NCBI GenBank assembly: GCA_958296165.1
Contig: OY282447.1
Coordinates: 1,798,001-1,862,000, forward strand
DNA from: an uncultured Pseudomonadales bacterium
Lineage (GTDB): Bacteria > Pseudomonadota > Gammaproteobacteria > Pseudomonadales > Azotimanducaceae
Reading direction: 5' to 3'
Length of the DNA: 64,000 nt
Within the stretch, counting starts at the first letter, position 1, and every line of letters starts with the position of its first letter. The notes below the pieces were generated by a model, which was given only the letters and a program-made list of their open reading frames with translations, searched no databases and had not been told where the DNA came from. Positions 1 to 8,072 of the stretch are shown here, piece by piece. The position numbers and the translations under genes were made by a program.

Positions 1-1138
1 TTCGTGGCGCGGTCACGAGAGCGACGCGGTTGACGATGCGCGAGATGCTGCCGCCACGCGCCGTCGCGGTCATGGCGATTATGGAGCGCCCGCCTTTAGA
101 CATCCGCGCTCCACGCATGAAGTCCACGGCGCCGCCTGGGCCGGAAATCTGCCGCCCGGCCACCACTTCTGCGTTCGCTTGGCCATGCAAGTCCACCTCC
201 ACGGCCGAGTTGATGGAAACGAAATTGTCGATGTTGGCGATCACGCGAGTCTCGTGCGTAACGTCCGCGCCCAACAGCAGCACGTCCGGCCGCCGCGCTA
301 GCTCGTCATACAGCTCGGCACTGCCAAGCGCCATGGCGGTAACGTGGCGCTTGGGCAGATAGGTCTTGGCCGCGCCCGTGAGCACGCCCCGTTCGATCAG
401 CGCCATGCCGCCATCGTCCAGCAGGCCGCCGTGCCAGCCTAGGTCGTTCTTGTTTTCGAGCGCGGCCAGAATCGCCGCTGGAATGGCACCGATGCCGGTT
501 TGCACACAGTCGCCGTCGCGCACTAAGTCGGCGACATGGCCGGCGATGGCGGCTGCGGCTTCGTCTACCGCTGGCGCCGCGAATGCGACCGGGCCGCAAT
601 CGCTCTCGATCAGGTAGTCAATCGCAGCCGCGTCCACGCGCGGTGCGCCGGCCGGCGCCGGCAGGGCTTGGTTCAGTTCCGCAATCACCAGCGAAGCGGA
701 AGAGAGCACGGCGTCGTGGAAGTCTGCGTTGGGGCCCAGCCGCAGCTCACCCGCAGCATCGCGGGCTACCTGCACGAGTGCGACATCCAAGCGCTCGGTG
801 CGCAGATAGTCGAACACGTCGCGCATGTGCATCGGCACGAACTGTATGCGACCCATCGCGTAGCTGTCGCGCAGGTGCGGCGTGAGGAAGAAGGCGACCA
901 TGTTCGCCTGCGCATGCAATGCCGCGAAATCCGTTCGGTTCAGGCCAGGCAGGGGGAATTGCAGGAACGTCACGCCGCGCGCCGCTGCCGGCCGTTCCCG
1001 CAGCGCCGCCACCAAAGCGCGCGGTTCGTTGGAGCTGCCGGCCACGAAGACGCGCATGCCGGGTTCGAGCAGGTCGGCGAGCGCGGCGACGGAAACAGCC
1101 TGCATGGCGAGACGGGGCGCTAGGGACGGAAAGCGCAT
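1..1138 (-). CDS. acetyl-CoA hydrolase/transferase family CoA-transferase, 3' end cut by window edge
   Basis: The reverse strand is open from ATG 1138 to the window edge, giving 379 visible residues (ATG 1105 is an alternative start). The sequence fits the acetyl-CoA hydrolase/transferase superfamily, which moves CoA between acyl-CoAs and carboxylates such as acetate, succinate or 4-hydroxybutyrate. Visible landmarks are VQTGIGAIP near residue 212, SINSAVEVDLHGQ near 308 and ISGPGGAVDFMRGA near 331. By family analogy E314 in VEVDL is the glutamate that forms the acyl-enzyme. The C-terminal part lies outside the window, so the stop and full length are unknown. A PIN toxin gene ends 102 bases upstream on the same strand. 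The exact acyl substrate cannot be told from sequence. Confidence 0.85.
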   Translation of the reverse strand, partial: MRFPSLAPRLAMQAVSVAALADLLEPGMRVFVAGSSNEPRALVAALRERPAAARGVTFLQFPLPGLNRTDFAALHAQANMVAFFLTPHLRDSYAMGRIQFVPMHMRDVFDYLRTERLDVALVQVARDAAGELRLGPNADFHDAVLSSASLVIAELNQALPAPAGAPRVDAAAIDYLIESDCGPVAFAAPAVDEAAAAIAGHVADLVRDGDCVQTGIGAIPAAILAALENKNDLGWHGGLLDDGGMALIERGVLTGAAKTYLPKRHVTAMALGSAELYDELARRPDVLLLGADVTHETRVIANIDNFVSINSAVEVDLHGQANAEVVAGRQISGPGGAVDFMRGARMSKGGRSIIAMTATARGGSISRIVNRVALVTAPR

Positions 1139-1240
1139 TGTCTCACGCCGCTGCGGTCGTGCGGTACGCATTCGCAATGGTCGCAATGGTCCGAGGTTTC
1201 AATGCCTCCTAGTCCAACCGCAAACGCTCCCTCTTTGGCG

Positions 1241-1642
1241 TCAGGCCACGAGCGAGAAGAGGCGGCTGCCGGCGGCTGCTCGACGGTCGAATGTGTAGGT
1301 TTGCGCGCACCCTCGTGCGTGGTTGCGGTGCGCGATCAAGCCGTCCGCGAAGTCGACGCCGGCCGTCTCGAACTCGCGCAACGCCGCCCAAGCCGCCTCG
1401 CGATCTTCCACTAGGAACTCGGCCGTCAGCAGGACCTGCCGGATCACCGCTGCCACGACGGGCTTTTCGTAGCGGTAGGCGGCAGTCAGAACCCAAACCA
1501 ACTCCACCAAGACCGGAACGCTGACGTATCCGGGTGCCTGCGCAGTACACCGCCCTTCGATGAGATAGGCCGCGGCGCGTGCCTGTTCGGCGTCGTCTTG
1601 AACGATGTAACGCACCAAGACGTTGGTATCGAGCCCGATCAC
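1241..1642 (-). CDS. PIN-domain ribonuclease toxin (VapC-like)
   Basis: This 133-residue single-domain PIN protein is the likely toxin of a type II toxin-antitoxin pair. PIN toxins are Mg-dependent ribonucleases that usually cut tRNA or rRNA. The acidic metal-binding set is present: D5 in GLDTNVLVRY, E47 in PVLVELVWVL, D97/D100 in GVDFADGLI and D119 in TFDRR. The start is GTG 1642, five bases after the antitoxin stop, so the two are almost certainly co-transcribed with the antitoxin first. Length and motif spacing are normal for VapC. Family assignment is strong. The RNA target is unknown. Confidence 0.9.
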   Translation of the reverse strand: MIGLDTNVLVRYIVQDDAEQARAAAYLIEGRCTAQAPGYVSVPVLVELVWVLTAAYRYEKPVVAAVIRQVLLTAEFLVEDREAAWAALREFETAGVDFADGLIAHRNHARGCAQTYTFDRRAAAGSRLFSLVA

Positions 1643-1647
1643 GCGAG

Positions 1648-1887
1648 TCAGCGCCGGCGTGCGGCAGCCTTGGCGACGGCCTCGTCCATCGCCTCAACGC
1701 TGAGCGGGGTTTCCGGTCTCGGCACCATGCCCTTCAGTTGCGTCACCGGTGCCGTAACGGGCGTGACGCGCAAGCTGCCATCTTCTTCGAGCATGAAGTC
1801 GACCTTGTCGCCAGGTCTAAGGTGCAGCTTGTCCCGAATTGGCTTGGGGAACGTCACTTGGCCCTTGCTCGTCATGGTCGCTTGCAT
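1648..1887 (-). CDS. AbrB/SpoVT-fold antitoxin (VapB-like)
   Basis: This 79-residue protein has an N-terminal swapped-hairpin AbrB DNA-binding domain: TMTSKGQVTFPKPIRDKL (residues 4-21) followed by RPGDKVDFM. Its C-terminal half is charged and probably neutralises the PIN toxin. It precedes the toxin gene with a five-base gap. ATG 1887 was chosen because translation then begins just before the AbrB motif; ATG 1875 (MTSKGQ) is an equally plausible start. The frame is open further upstream, but that extension has no family similarity and crosses the palindrome at 1901-1922. Antitoxins of this class normally repress their own promoter. Confidence 0.88.
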   Translation of the reverse strand: MQATMTSKGQVTFPKPIRDKLHLRPGDKVDFMLEEDGSLRVTPVTAPVTQLKGMVPRPETPLSVEAMDEAVAKAAARRR

Positions 1888-1900
1888 TACTTCGCCCAAA

Positions 1901-1922
1901 TGCCTTACATGTAGGTAAGGCA
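1901..1922. promoter_or_regulatory. perfect palindrome, probable operator of the antitoxin-toxin operon
   Basis: TGCCTTAC and GTAAGGCA form a perfect 8-bp inverted repeat around a 6-base spacer. It lies 13 bases upstream of the antitoxin start and between that gene and the divergent MFS gene. Position and symmetry fit the site where an AbrB-type antitoxin-toxin complex represses its own promoter. That role is inferred. Confidence 0.55.
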
Positions 1923-2010
1923 CGGTAGAATACATCTGGGCGCGGGTCAAGGGTCTGAGCCCAATCGCAGGGGCAGGCGGCCCCGGCCAACCGCAGGAGC
2001 GCATCAACGG

Positions 2011-3219
2011 ATGACAGCCCAACGCGACGGCGCGCGCCCAACGGCTGTGCTCGCTTGGATGTGCGTGCTGATCGCCGTCAACCAGCTTGGCTTCGGGGCC
2101 GTGATTCCAGTGCTGCCGTTGTATGCGCTGTCGTTCGACGTTTCGCAAACCGCCATCGGCCTCACCATCGCGATCTACGGCGTAGCGCGCGTGGCGTTGG
2201 GCGTGCCGGCCGGGCAGATTGCCGATCGCCTCGGCCGCCGATCGAGCCTCGCGCTCGGCGGCTTGCTCTCCGCACTCGGCAACTTCTGGTGTGCGGCAGC
2301 GGACAGCTACGCGGAGCTGGTGGTTGCACGTCTCGTCGCCGGCGGCGGCGCTGGCATCGTGTTGACCGCTGGCTTGATCGTGCTGGCCGACATCACAACG
2401 CCGGCGACTCGAGGCCGCGCCATGGCCATCTACCAAGGCGTGTTCTTGTTCGCGGTGGGCATCGGCCCGTTTCCCGGCGGCTATCTGGCGGAGCGTTTCG
2501 GCGTGGAAGCGCCGTTTTTCGTCTACGGCGTGGCCGGAGCGCTGGTGACCCTCGTAGCCTGGTTCTGCGTGGCGGAGACCCGTGCGCTGGCTGGCAAGAG
2601 CGCGGAAACCGCGCTGTCCGTGCCCATGGTCGCGCAACTGCGAGCGCTGGCGGCGAACACCGGTTTCCTGCTCGTCTGCCTGATCGGATTCACCAACGCC
2701 TTGGCGCGCACCGGCGCATTGTTCAGCATCGTACCGATTCTGGCGCTGGATCGGCTGGCGCTGTCGGCCAGCGCAACGGGCTTCGGGCTGGCGCTCGGCA
2801 GCGTTGTCGGCCTGGCGGTGACCTATCCAGCCGGGGCCGTGGTGGATCGCTTCGGTCGCAAGACCGTCATCGTGCCGATGACGGTGCTCACCGGCGCATC
2901 CATGCTGTGCTTCGCGCTGGCCCCGGACTACGCCTGGTTCCTGCTCGCGTGCGCGATCTGGGGCGGCGCCAGCGCTGCCTCCGGCGCGGCGCCAGCCGCC
3001 TACGCGGCGGATTCGGCGCCGGCCGGCATGAACGCAGCGGCGATGAGCTCGTATCGAGTGCTGAGCGATGTGGGCTACGTGCTAGGGCCGATTCTGCTGG
3101 GCCTGTTGGGCGACTGGGGCGGGCTCGAACTGCCGTTCTGGGTTGGCGCCGCCGCGCTCGTTCTCGCCGCCGGGCTGTTTGCGAAGCTGGCACCGGAGAC
3201 GCACCGAGCGAAGGGGTGA
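2011..3219 (+). CDS. MFS transporter (drug/metabolite efflux type)
   Basis: This 402-residue protein is hydrophobic throughout with about 12 predicted membrane helices. Major facilitator superfamily signatures are GQIADRLGRRSSL in the loop between helices 2 and 3 (around residue 69) and the matching GAVVDRFGRKT in the second half (around 275). Such carriers usually export or import small molecules using the proton gradient. The closest general resemblance is to the DHA1-like 12-helix efflux group, but the substrate cannot be inferred. ATG 2011 has a GCAGGAGC ribosome-binding site. The gene is divergent from the antitoxin-toxin operon, with about 120 bases between them. Confidence 0.85.
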   Translation: MTAQRDGARPTAVLAWMCVLIAVNQLGFGAVIPVLPLYALSFDVSQTAIGLTIAIYGVARVALGVPAGQIADRLGRRSSLALGGLLSALGNFWCAAADSYAELVVARLVAGGGAGIVLTAGLIVLADITTPATRGRAMAIYQGVFLFAVGIGPFPGGYLAERFGVEAPFFVYGVAGALVTLVAWFCVAETRALAGKSAETALSVPMVAQLRALAANTGFLLVCLIGFTNALARTGALFSIVPILALDRLALSASATGFGLALGSVVGLAVTYPAGAVVDRFGRKTVIVPMTVLTGASMLCFALAPDYAWFLLACAIWGGASAASGAAPAAYAADSAPAGMNAAAMSSYRVLSDVGYVLGPILLGLLGDWGGLELPFWVGAAALVLAAGLFAKLAPETHRAKG

Positions 3220-3612
3220 TTTAAGCGGCGGAACTCATGTCACATCAACGGGTTGGCGAGGTCGCTGCATGTAGGACCCCTGACCAGCCACCAACCTACG
3301 ATTTGTGGCACACGCTTACTGGCCACGCGCATTGACAATTCGGCATAAGATACGAGACCGTTGTGCAGGCAGAGTGCGTCGGACGGCTTAGGAGAACGCT
3401 AGAAGGTTCTGACCGGCTATGAAGGACTTGAAAATGGACACGAGGAGTGCGACGAGCTACGTTCACTCGCGAAGCGCCAACACTCGCGGGACCGACCGAG
3501 CTGCTGCCTTAGAGATCGTCACGGCCGCGGTAGCCCTGGCTGATGCCGGGTGCTGCCGCACCTTCGGACGGTGCGTCGCGGCCAAAAAACCAACCTGCGT
3601 ATTGTGCGATCT
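3220..3612. other. non-coding gap upstream of the ATPase-nuclease pair
   Basis: This stretch of about 390 bases separates the MFS gene from the ATPase. A TTGACA hexamer sits at 3332-3337, but I see no well-spaced -10 partner. Short open frames here show no protein-like sequence. Base composition appears to become less GC-rich here and stays so through 5560. Confidence 0.4.
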
Positions 3613-4989
3613 GTGAAGTTCCATTTCGAACACATTGGTCCAATAGACGCCGCGGATTTGGATCTCGGCGACCTGACCGTCATAGCAGGTCGCAACAACA
3701 CGGGCAAGACTTATCTGGTGTACACGATCTACGGTTTCTTGCGGACATGGGCGTCGAACTGGCGGCGCCCGCTGGCGGACAGGCTTGTCGATAGGCTAGG
3801 CGACTTCCTGAGGTCCGAAGTCGGCGGCCGTATAGAGATCGAACGCAGCGACATCGAGCATCTTCGCCGCCGAACTTTGGAGTGGGCGGCGTCAAGGTTC
3901 TCCGAGGAGAGCATTTCGCAGATATTTAGTTCGCCGAGTACTGCATTCGCCGACGCGCATTTGTCGGTAGAGCTGGCTGACAAGTTGCCATCTAACGCCA
4001 AGCGCTTCTCGCTTGCTCGAGCAGACGAGTTTCGCGTGGCCGCGCAATACGGCGAGGAAACCGTTGAGCTGGAACTGTGTGCGGCGCATGCCATCAATCG
4101 CTATTCCGCGGCTGGTTTGGCATTGGCCGTCGTCTTTCCCGATGTTCCAAGGCCTTTCGTTCTGTCGGCGGAACGTTTCGGGATAGCGCTCTTCTACAAG
4201 GAGCTCGACTTCACGAAGAGCCGTCTTGTCGAAATGCTGCAGCAGATCGATGACCAGAACATGCAGCCTGAGAGTCGGCGGCCGCGGCGCCCTGGCGGGC
4301 TTTCTACGCCGTTACTAATAGTGGATCGTATTGCCAGTCGCTACGCGATGCCGGTGAAGGACAACGTCGATTTCACTAGGAACATAGAGAACATCCTCCA
4401 TCAGGACAGCGAATTTGTTGGTGACAAGCTCCACGAGGAGATCAGGAACCTGATGAGCGGATACTATACGAGCGCCAACGGTGTGATCCGCTTCAAGTCC
4501 AGGGCGCGAAAACGTCGTGCCTTCGACATCCCGCTGCACATTGCTTCATCCTCAGCGCGGGGTCTGTCCGACCTCTACTTCTACTTGCGCCATGTGGCCT
4601 CTCGGAATGACATTCTCTTCATTGACGAACCCGAGGCCCACTTGGATACGGCCAACCAAGTGATGCTCGCAAGGGTAATCTCACGGCTCGTGGCTGCGGG
4701 CCTTAAGGTGCTCGTTTCGACGCACAGCGACTACCTGATAAAGGAGATCAACAACCTCGTCATGCTGCACCACCTGCGCGGCGAAGGTGGCTTGAGTCGA
4801 GAGTTGGGCTATGGCGCGGACGAAGGCATTCACAGCGAGCGCATTCGAGCCTACGTCGCAGAGAAGAACACGCTCAAGCCTTGTATCGTAGATCGCTATG
4901 GCATCGATGCACCCGTATTCGACGAGACCATAGACAGAATCAATCGAGTGTCGGACAAACTTGCCTCGGCAGTGGCGGATACGGAGTGA
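3613..4989 (+). CDS. AAA-type (ABC-like, AAA_15/AAA_21 group) ATPase, candidate defence protein
   Basis: This 458-residue protein resembles stand-alone ABC-type ATPases of the OLD/RecF-like class found in phage-defence systems. GTG 3613 was chosen because homologues typically begin with a KF-x-F-x-x-IGPI segment, seen here at residue 2; the frame is open to GTG 3550. Landmarks are Walker A GRNNTGKT (residues 26-33), signature-like SSARGLSDLYF (about 313), Walker B ILFIDEPEAHLD (about 335) and switch STHSDYLIKEINN (about 368). No nuclease or TOPRIM domain is visible in it. The next gene, 12 bases downstream, encodes a PD-(D/E)XK-like protein, so the two probably act together. The ATPase class is secure. 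The biological role is inferred. Confidence 0.82.
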   Translation: MKFHFEHIGPIDAADLDLGDLTVIAGRNNTGKTYLVYTIYGFLRTWASNWRRPLADRLVDRLGDFLRSEVGGRIEIERSDIEHLRRRTLEWAASRFSEESISQIFSSPSTAFADAHLSVELADKLPSNAKRFSLARADEFRVAAQYGEETVELELCAAHAINRYSAAGLALAVVFPDVPRPFVLSAERFGIALFYKELDFTKSRLVEMLQQIDDQNMQPESRRPRRPGGLSTPLLIVDRIASRYAMPVKDNVDFTRNIENILHQDSEFVGDKLHEEIRNLMSGYYTSANGVIRFKSRARKRRAFDIPLHIASSSARGLSDLYFYLRHVASRNDILFIDEPEAHLDTANQVMLARVISRLVAAGLKVLVSTHSDYLIKEINNLVMLHHLRGEGGLSRELGYGADEGIHSERIRAYVAEKNTLKPCIVDRYGIDAPVFDETIDRINRVSDKLASAVADTE

Positions 4990-5001
4990 GGCGGAGCGTC
5001 G

Positions 5002-5562
5002 GTGGGAGAGCTCAAGGATTGCTTGCAGTCCATCCTTCGAGATACTGCAGTTGACGTAGGACCTAACGACGAAGGTTGGGTGACTCTGAGGCAACGAAGG
5101 GAGAGGGCCAGGTCGCCGATGCAAGTACAGATCAGAGGTGTGCCCAGCGCCACAACTGTCGTCAGCCTAGGCAGGACTAGCCAACATCCGATCTTGAGAG
5201 AAGCGGAGGGACAGTCTTGGAAGAAGATCTGTGACTATTTGCTGATCGACGCTGACGAAGAGCGCTGCAAGATCATGATGGTAGAACTCAAGAGCACGCT
5301 GCAAAAGCGTACGGAAGGTCTGGAACAATTGCGCCGCTCTTTGCCGATCGCCAAATACCTCTTGGCGGTCTGCGAGGTTGAACTGCAACGCTCTTGGTGC
5401 TGCCAGTTTAGCTACGCGCTGATCGCAGAGAAACGTACAAACCGCCTCGACAAGCAGCGAACCCGGCATGTGCCTAGACCTGAGAAAGAACACTACGACG
5501 GCATCGTCGTGGCAGTGGGCGTAGGTATGCAGTTCGACTTTGCGGCGTTGGCGGCCGGCTGA
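5002..5562 (+). CDS. putative PD-(D/E)XK-fold protein partnered with the ATPase
   Basis: This 186-residue protein matches no family I recognise. Residues 74-125 look like a restriction-endonuclease-like core: D78 in KKICDYLLID, then a hydrophobic strand ending in E95-x-K97 (KIMMVELKS), then a helix with Q109 (EGLEQLRRSLPIAKYLL). That is the usual D...ExK...Q order, and the catalytic triad appears intact. The start is GTG 5002 with GGCGGAG upstream, 12 bases after the ATPase stop, implying an operon. An ATPase next to a small nuclease is a common layout for anti-phage modules. It lacks the HNH motif of Septu PtuB and the DUF4435/TOPRIM of PARIS AriB. The function is inference. Confidence 0.6.
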   Translation: MGELKDCLQSILRDTAVDVGPNDEGWVTLRQRRERARSPMQVQIRGVPSATTVVSLGRTSQHPILREAEGQSWKKICDYLLIDADEERCKIMMVELKSTLQKRTEGLEQLRRSLPIAKYLLAVCEVELQRSWCCQFSYALIAEKRTNRLDKQRTRHVPRPEKEHYDGIVVAVGVGMQFDFAALAAG

Positions 5563-5628
5563 CTCCCAGACTTGCGGCGGCCCTTGGCAGACCGTTGACG
5601 CGGAGCTCCGCGCGCCGCAACGCGCCCG

Positions 5629-7077
5629 CTATGCGGAACCCACGGTGCGCAACTGAATGGCGTCTACCGTGCTTTCGGCCAGTACGTCGGAAATCACCAC
5701 CACGCGGGCGTCGGGGGCGATGTTCTCGCGTTCGCGCAGCACCCGGAAGGCGGTTTGCAGTGTCTTCTCAGGGTCGTTGCTGAAGGCGGTGCGATGAGCG
5801 AACACGCCGCGGTTGAGCATCATGCGGCGGCGCGTCTGGCTTAGGTTCGTGAAGGCGAAGATGGGTACGTTCGGGCGGCAGTTGGTCACCGAATCGGCGG
5901 TGACGCCTCGCCGCGTCACCACGACGATGCCGGCGGCGCCGATCACTTCTGCCAGGTGCGCGGCGGCGGTGGCCAAGTGCTGCTTGTCGGTGTCGATTGC
6001 CAACGATTCGTGCAGAGCGAAACCGCGCTGGCGCTCGCTGGCCTCGGCAATCTTCGCCAACTGCTCCACGCAGCGCACCGGATAGGCGCCAACGCTCGTC
6101 TCGCCAGACAGCATGACCGCGTCCACGCCTTCGTAAACCGCATTTGCCACGTCTGTGACTTCGGCGCGGGTGGGGATGGGGTTGTCCACCATGGACTCCA
6201 TCAGATGGGTGGCGATGATGCAGCGCTTGCCCAGGCGCGCGCACATCGCGGCCAGTCGCCGTTGCACGATAGGCAAGGCCGCGAAGTTGGTCTCGATGCC
6301 GAGGTCGCCGCGCGCGACCATCACGCCGTCGGCCGCCGCGGCGATCTGCTCGGCGTGGCGAACGCCTTCCTGATTCTCGATCTTGGCAAGAATCTTCACT
6401 GTGCGCGCGCCCTTGGGGCCGAGCAGATCGCGCAGTTCTGCCACGTCGTCCGGCGAGCGCACGAAGGAGAGCGCCACGAAGTCGACCTCCTGCGCTACGC
6501 CAAAGGCGATGTCCTCCCGATCCTTGGCCGTGATGGAGGGCAGATCAACCGCCTGGCCCGGCAGATTGATGTGCTTGCGGCTGCCCAGCAGGCCGCCGTC
6601 GACAACGCAGCACTGCAGCCGGTCGCCGTGTTTAGCCACAACGTCCACATTCATCAGGCCGTTGTCCAGCTGGATTCGGTCGCCGACCGGCACCGCTCTG
6701 GACAAGCCCAGATAGTTCACGAGGATGGTCGGGCCGGCACCGGCCTCGCTCTCGCTCGTGGCGGCGTGCGGGGGGCCTTCGCCCGCCGGCCCTTCAACGT
6801 CGAGAAACACCGTTTGCCCGGCTCGCAGCCGCAGCGGCGTCTCCAGCGCGCCGGTGCGGATTTCCGGCCCTTGCGTATCCAACATGATCGGCAAGGGGTA
6901 CTTCACCTTGCGATTGAGCGTCTTTATCCAGTGGATGATGCTCGCCGCTTCGTCGTGAGTTGCGTGCGACATGTTGAAGCGCACCACCGACATGCCGGCG
7001 GCGTACAACCTCTCGATGGCATCGAAGCTGTCGGTGGCGGGGCCGACGGTGCAGATGATCTTGGTCTTGCGGCGCAT
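5629..7077 (-). CDS. pyk: pyruvate kinase
   Basis: This 482-residue enzyme catalyses the last step of glycolysis, phosphoenolpyruvate + ADP to pyruvate + ATP, in the cytosol. It starts at ATG 7077 (MRRKTKIICTVGP), the conserved N-terminus; the frame continues upstream without family similarity. Family motifs include VRFNMSHA, LDTQGPEIR, VDFVALSFVRSPDDV, the active-site KIENQEG with the general-base lysine, MVARGDLGIE for metal binding, and MLSGETSVGAYP. Length is typical of bacterial PykA/PykF (about 470-480). It is divergent from a HAD phosphatase gene with about 60 bases between them. It appears intact. Confidence 0.96.
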   Translation of the reverse strand: MRRKTKIICTVGPATDSFDAIERLYAAGMSVVRFNMSHATHDEAASIIHWIKTLNRKVKYPLPIMLDTQGPEIRTGALETPLRLRAGQTVFLDVEGPAGEGPPHAATSESEAGAGPTILVNYLGLSRAVPVGDRIQLDNGLMNVDVVAKHGDRLQCCVVDGGLLGSRKHINLPGQAVDLPSITAKDREDIAFGVAQEVDFVALSFVRSPDDVAELRDLLGPKGARTVKILAKIENQEGVRHAEQIAAAADGVMVARGDLGIETNFAALPIVQRRLAAMCARLGKRCIIATHLMESMVDNPIPTRAEVTDVANAVYEGVDAVMLSGETSVGAYPVRCVEQLAKIAEASERQRGFALHESLAIDTDKQHLATAAAHLAEVIGAAGIVVVTRRGVTADSVTNCRPNVPIFAFTNLSQTRRRMMLNRGVFAHRTAFSNDPEKTLQTAFRVLRERENIAPDARVVVISDVLAESTVDAIQLRTVGSA

Positions 7078-7139
7078 TTCGCGTGGCCTGCTCGGTTTCG
7101 TTTGGGTGTGTCGAGCATTAGGATACGCCCTAGGCAAGC

Positions 7140-8018
7140 GTGTATCGAAGACGCACCATCCGTTTGGAAATCTCCCTTCTCGCCATCGACATCGACGGCA
7201 CCTTAGTGGCCGAGGGCGACAGCGTTCCCGCCACTGCCCGACGAGCCGTGCGCCGCGCTGTGGCGCATGGCCTAGCGGTAGTGCTGGCAACCGGCCGCCG
7301 CTACCGCACCACGCGCCTAGTGATCGATCAGCTCGAACTGCCGTTGCCGGCCGTGTGCTTGGGCGGAGCGCTCACGAAAGGGGCAGACGGCGACACGCTG
7401 CATTGCGCGTCTTTCGCGGCGGGGCAGATCGAGACGCTGTTGGCGCTGGCGCGCGAACAGGGCCTTGCGCTGGTGCAGCAACGGGATTCCCATGCCAATG
7501 GCGGGCCGGATTTCGTGGCTGATGGCAAACCGCAGTGGAATGAGAACATGCGCCACTACATGGCGGCGAACGGTGCCGTCGGCGTTGTCGGCGACGCGAC
7601 CGGCCAGGACTACGACGACATCTTGATGGTGGGCTGTTTCGGCGAACGTGCGCCGTTGGCAAGCCTGCAACGCCAAGTGGACGCTGCCGGTGAGTTCGCC
7701 ACCGTGCTGGTGGAATCGAAGAAGACGCCGGGCTGGTATCTGGAGATCATCCTGCGCGACGTGAACAAGTGGACCGCCTTGCGCCGCCTCGCCGCCGGCA
7801 TGGGCATTGCCGAGACGGCCATCTGCGCCGTAGGCGATGCGCTGAACGATCTGCCGATGATCCGTGGCGCCGCCTTCGGCGTAGCGATGGGCAATGCCGA
7901 GCCAGCGGTGCAGGTTGCGGCAGACTGGGTAACGGGCAGCAACCGCGAAGACGGCTTGGCAGCTTTGATCGATCGCTTGGCGAAGATGGATCGGCAGGCG
8001 AGTATGCTTGCTCGCTAG
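7140..8018 (+). CDS. Cof-type HAD-IIB family hydrolase
   Basis: This 292-residue haloacid dehalogenase-superfamily phosphatase carries all four motifs: DIDGT (nucleophile Asp, motif I), VVLATGRR (motif II), a lysine in the NKWTALRRL segment (motif III) and GDALNDLPMI (motif IV). A C2-type cap is inserted between motifs II and III, which defines the Cof/YbiV-like group. Members dephosphorylate sugar phosphates or cofactor phosphates such as FMN or PLP precursors, often with broad specificity. GTG 7140 has a weak AGG five bases upstream. TTG 7164, immediately before the first strand, is an alternative start that removes eight residues. Confidence 0.85.
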   Translation: MYRRRTIRLEISLLAIDIDGTLVAEGDSVPATARRAVRRAVAHGLAVVLATGRRYRTTRLVIDQLELPLPAVCLGGALTKGADGDTLHCASFAAGQIETLLALAREQGLALVQQRDSHANGGPDFVADGKPQWNENMRHYMAANGAVGVVGDATGQDYDDILMVGCFGERAPLASLQRQVDAAGEFATVLVESKKTPGWYLEIILRDVNKWTALRRLAAGMGIAETAICAVGDALNDLPMIRGAAFGVAMGNAEPAVQVAADWVTGSNREDGLAALIDRLAKMDRQASMLAR

Positions 8019-8072
8019 TACCGATCTCACACCAAGCTCACGCAACCTTACAACCTTTCCCTAGGAGTACGC

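Noticed and set aside
3332-3356. TTGACA upstream of the ATPase as a promoter
   Set aside because: No -10-like hexamer occurs 16-18 bases downstream; TAAGAT is only 8 bases away.
3613-5562. Assignment of the ATPase pair to Septu or PARIS
   Set aside because: The partner lacks the HNH motif of PtuB and the TOPRIM/DUF4435 motifs of AriB, so a named system cannot be supported.
5956-7206. 416-codon open frame antisense to pyk
   Set aside because: Shadow frame; pyruvate kinase motifs on the other strand are complete.
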